Below, one piece after another: positions 13,153 through 13,489 of a DNA stretch of 13,489 nt (positions within the stretch are counted from its first letter, which is position 1; each line of letters starts with the position of its first letter). The DNA comes from DASPKX01 sp035627835. Its GTDB lineage: Bacteria > Verrucomicrobiota > Verrucomicrobiia > Limisphaerales > SXQI01. A model generated the notes under the pieces. That model worked only from the letters and a program-made list of their open reading frames with translations, had not been told where the DNA came from and searched no databases. The stretch is taken from positions 1-13,489 of the forward strand of contig DASPKX010000175.1 in the NCBI GenBank assembly GCA_035627835.1, read 5' to 3'. Made by a program: the position numbers and the translations under genes.

Positions 13153-13197
13153 TTTCGGCAGTCCTGGGGCTTCAAAGGGGCGCGTCATGAAGGCCTT

Positions 13198-13350
13198 TGT
13201 AGCCGCAAGCTTCAGCTTGCGGTGGGGAAGGGGACGCCCGGTCAGGTGACCCGGCCTACCATCCCGGAGGATAGCACACGGGCTGCATGCCGCCTTCAGT
13301 CCAGACTTCGAGTCAGCCCTCAAGGGCGCAACCTGAAGGTTGCGGCTACA
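13198..13350. repeat. 153-bp unit bounded by inverted palindromes (REP/BIME-like or MITE-like)
   Basis: The left end begins TGTAGCCGCAA (13198-13208) and the right end finishes TTGCGGCTACA (13340-13350), an exact 11-bp inverted repeat. Each end is itself a hairpin: CGCAAGC/GCTTGCG with loop TTCA (13204-13221), and CGCAACC/GGTTGCG with loop TGAA (13327-13344). Between them, near 13239-13254, GGTCA and TGACC form a third palindrome. No target-site duplication is evident at the outer edges and no ORF lies inside. The paired inverted arrangement resembles bacterial interspersed mosaic elements. Confidence 0.6.
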
Positions 13351-13367
13351 CGGGGCATGGGCGGCGG

Positions 13368-13489
13368 TTATTCTTCGCGGCTGAGGAGCGCCCAACTGAA
13401 ATGCAGTTCGCTCAGCGCTTCCATCAGCTTGTGGATATCGAAAGGCTTCACGATGCAACCATGCGCGCCTAGTTTGTAGCTTTGCATCA
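13368..13489 (-). CDS. C-terminal end of a response-regulator receiver domain (truncated by window edge)
   Basis: Reading the - strand from the edge gives 39 residues: MQSYKLGAHGCIVKPFDIHK, then LMEALSELHFSWALLSREE, ending at TAA (13370-13368). The S-Y-x-L-G-A-x-G-x-x-V-K-P-F-D pattern is the end of a CheY-like receiver: the Lys-Pro pair is the conserved phosphorylation-site lysine, and the following helix closes the fold. The short tail with an aromatic pair after the last helix and no output domain resembles stand-alone receivers of the Rcp1 (phytochrome response regulator) type. The phospho-acceptor aspartate and the start lie outside the window. It is convergent with the DUF1080 gene. The first visible Met is not claimed as the start. 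Confidence 0.8.
   Translation of the reverse strand, partial: MQSYKLGAHGCIVKPFDIHKLMEALSELHFSWALLSREE

Overview
The window looks like a chromosomal segment of a Verrucomicrobiota-type bacterium (inference). The grounds are the ribosomal gene order without rpmD (L30), a secreted protein with two DUF1080 domains of a kind abundant in Verrucomicrobiota and Planctomycetota, several starts with little or no Shine-Dalgarno sequence, and short intergenic palindromes. No 16S rRNA or other decisive marker is present, so the phylum is not proven.

Positions 1-7761 (+ strand) hold the distal half of the spc operon joined to the alpha operon: rpsE (5'-truncated by the window), rplO, secY, adk, map, infA, rpmJ, rpsM, rpsK, rpsD, rpoA, rplQ, ending in a strong intrinsic terminator. 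This supplies ribosomal proteins, the Sec channel, initiation factor IF-1, the RNA polymerase alpha subunit and two housekeeping enzymes. adk-map-infA-rpmJ are packed end to end or overlapping, which implies translational coupling. S5, S11 and L17 carry long low-complexity extensions. Compact hairpins lie before secY, rpsK and rpoA.

Positions 7742-9742 (- strand) encode the membrane AAA+ protease FtsH, convergent with rplQ. Its stop codon sits in the loop of the rplQ terminator. Positions 9743-10110 are non-coding apart from a consensus extended -10 promoter and a possible 9-codon leader ORF, both reading into an unrecognised 144-residue protein (10111-10545, +).

Positions 10582-11474 (- strand) hold a Maf nucleotide pyrophosphatase preceded by a small two-helix membrane protein, probably one transcript. 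The gene-poor stretch 11475-11814 is rich in palindromes. Then comes the secreted tandem DUF1080 protein (11815-13152, +). The following gap holds a 153-bp unit bounded by inverted palindromes, and the window ends in the C-terminal end of a response-regulator receiver domain (- strand).

No mobile-element gene, CRISPR array, rRNA or tRNA was found. Most of the window is conserved housekeeping sequence. The less ordinary features are the covarying palindrome family, the ribosomal-protein extensions, the nested gene junctions and the orphan gene at 10111.
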